Part shown: in pieces, positions 26,498 through 26,983 of the stretch
Position numbering within the stretch: the stretch's first letter is position 1
How the letters are laid out: each line of letters opens with the position of its first letter
DNA from: JBDTNQ01 sp039933635
Lineage (GTDB): Bacteria > Acidobacteriota > Vicinamibacteria > Vicinamibacterales > SCN-69-37
NCBI GenBank assembly: GCA_039933635.1
Contig: JBDTNQ010000058.1
Coordinates: 1 to 26,983 of the forward strand
DNA: 26,983 nt
Direction of reading: 5' to 3'
The notes under the pieces: model-generated
Seen by the model: only the letters and a program-made list of their open reading frames with translations
The model's database searches: none
Told to the model about the DNA's origin: nothing
Position numbers and translations under genes: made by a program

Positions 26498-26514
26498 GTG
26501 ACAGGGGCTGTCAC
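26498..26514. repeat. Short hairpin between convergent genes
   Basis: GTGACAG (26498-26504) and CTGTCAC (26508-26514) form a 7-bp stem with loop GGG, overlapping the thiC stop codon. No T-tract is present on either side, so termination is doubtful. Confidence 0.3.
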
Positions 26515-26983
26515 TCAGCACCAGCGGCTCTGAATTCAGCAGCTTTGTCAGCCAGGCCGCTCTCAACGGCCTGTTCGACCGTGATGCCCTGCTCAGTCGC
26601 AAAATCGCGGATCTGCTGCGTGATCTCCATGCTGCAGAACTTCGGACCGCACATCGAGCAGAAGTGCGCGACCTTGGCGCCGGACGCCGGAAGCGTTTCG
26701 TCGTGAAACGCGCGTGCGGTCACCGGATCCAGCGACAAGTTGAACTGATCTTCCCACCGGAATTCGAAGCGCGCTCTCGACAGCGCATCGTCCCACGCCT
26801 GCGCGCGGGGGTGCCCCTTCGCCAGATCGGCGGCGTGCGCGGCAATCTTGTAGGCAATCACGCCCGCCTTCACGTCCTCGCGGTTCGGCAGTCCCAGGTG
26901 CTCCTTGGGCGTCACGTAACAGAGCATGGCGGTGCCGTACCAGCCGATCATCGCGGCGCCAATCGCCGACGTGATGTGGTCGT
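26511..26983 (-). CDS. thiC: Phosphomethylpyrimidine synthase ThiC (C-terminal part)
   Basis: About 157 C-terminal residues; the gene continues beyond the right edge. ThiC rearranges aminoimidazole ribotide to the pyrimidine of thiamine using SAM and a 4Fe-4S cluster. The non-canonical cluster motif CX2CX4C is intact in HFCSMCGPKFCSM, and upstream HITSAIGAAMIGWYGTAMLCYVTPKEHLGLP-type sequence is typical (only its hallmark positions are noted here). The ending after the cluster motif is normal. Any TPP riboswitch would lie upstream, outside the window. Confidence 0.96.
   Translation of the reverse strand, partial: DHITSAIGAAMIGWYGTAMLCYVTPKEHLGLPNREDVKAGVIAYKIAAHAADLAKGHPRAQAWDDALSRARFEFRWEDQFNLSLDPVTARAFHDETLPASGAKVAHFCSMCGPKFCSMEITQQIRDFATEQGITVEQAVESGLADKAAEFRAAGAE

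Overview
The window looks like a GC-rich chromosome segment from a diderm (Gram-negative-type) bacterium. It encodes an LptD outer-membrane LPS translocon, a TonB/ExbB/ExbD energising system, SecDF-YajC and two probable lipoproteins. Gene content and style (tgt-yajC-secD-secF, deoxynucleoside kinase next to accD-folC, membrane pyrophosphatase, HEAT-repeat cyclophilin) suggest an Acidobacteriota lineage such as Vicinamibacteria. That placement is inference from gene content, not a computed result. No tRNA, rRNA, CRISPR array, transposase, phage gene or other mobile element was seen.

Layout. (1) 1-439: start of a RelA/SpoT-type gene on the minus strand, cut by the window edge. (2) 578-1700: promoter, TPR lipoprotein gene and perfect-stem terminator. 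(3) 1741-4728: a minus-strand tonB - exbB - exbD - exbD operon with a near-consensus promoter and its own terminator; four strong hairpins lie between it and the TPR gene. (4) 4774-7311: hppA, a divergent membrane pyrophosphatase. (5) 7414-12910: minus-strand tgt - yajC - secD - secF - uppP - DUF502 cluster, mostly abutting or overlapping. (6) 12974-14137: divergent ddl. (7) 14138-14762: a 625-bp stretch with no conventional gene. It holds a promoter-to-terminator unit of about 200 nt that may be a structured RNA, then a 17-residue Lys-rich microprotein gene with its own ribosome binding site and terminator. (8) 14763-16907: HEAT-repeat/cyclophilin fusion protein. (9) 16972-23939: deoxynucleoside kinase, accD, folC, lptD, an NAD-dependent sugar epimerase/reductase and a DUF92 membrane protein, the last five tightly spaced or overlapping. 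(10) 23980-26983: radical SAM protein, convergent htpX, a proline-rich secreted protein, and the 3' part of thiC.

Taken together this is mainly a cell-envelope and core-metabolism region: Sec translocation, undecaprenyl phosphate recycling, D-Ala-D-Ala ligation, LPS export, periplasmic folding and energised outer-membrane transport. The least explained part is 14138-14762. Also worth a look are a strong start signal before tgt that runs into an amber codon, -10 boxes that sit about 8 nt from start codons (possible leaderless mRNAs), and two uncharacterised membrane families (DUF502, DUF92) translationally coupled to envelope genes.
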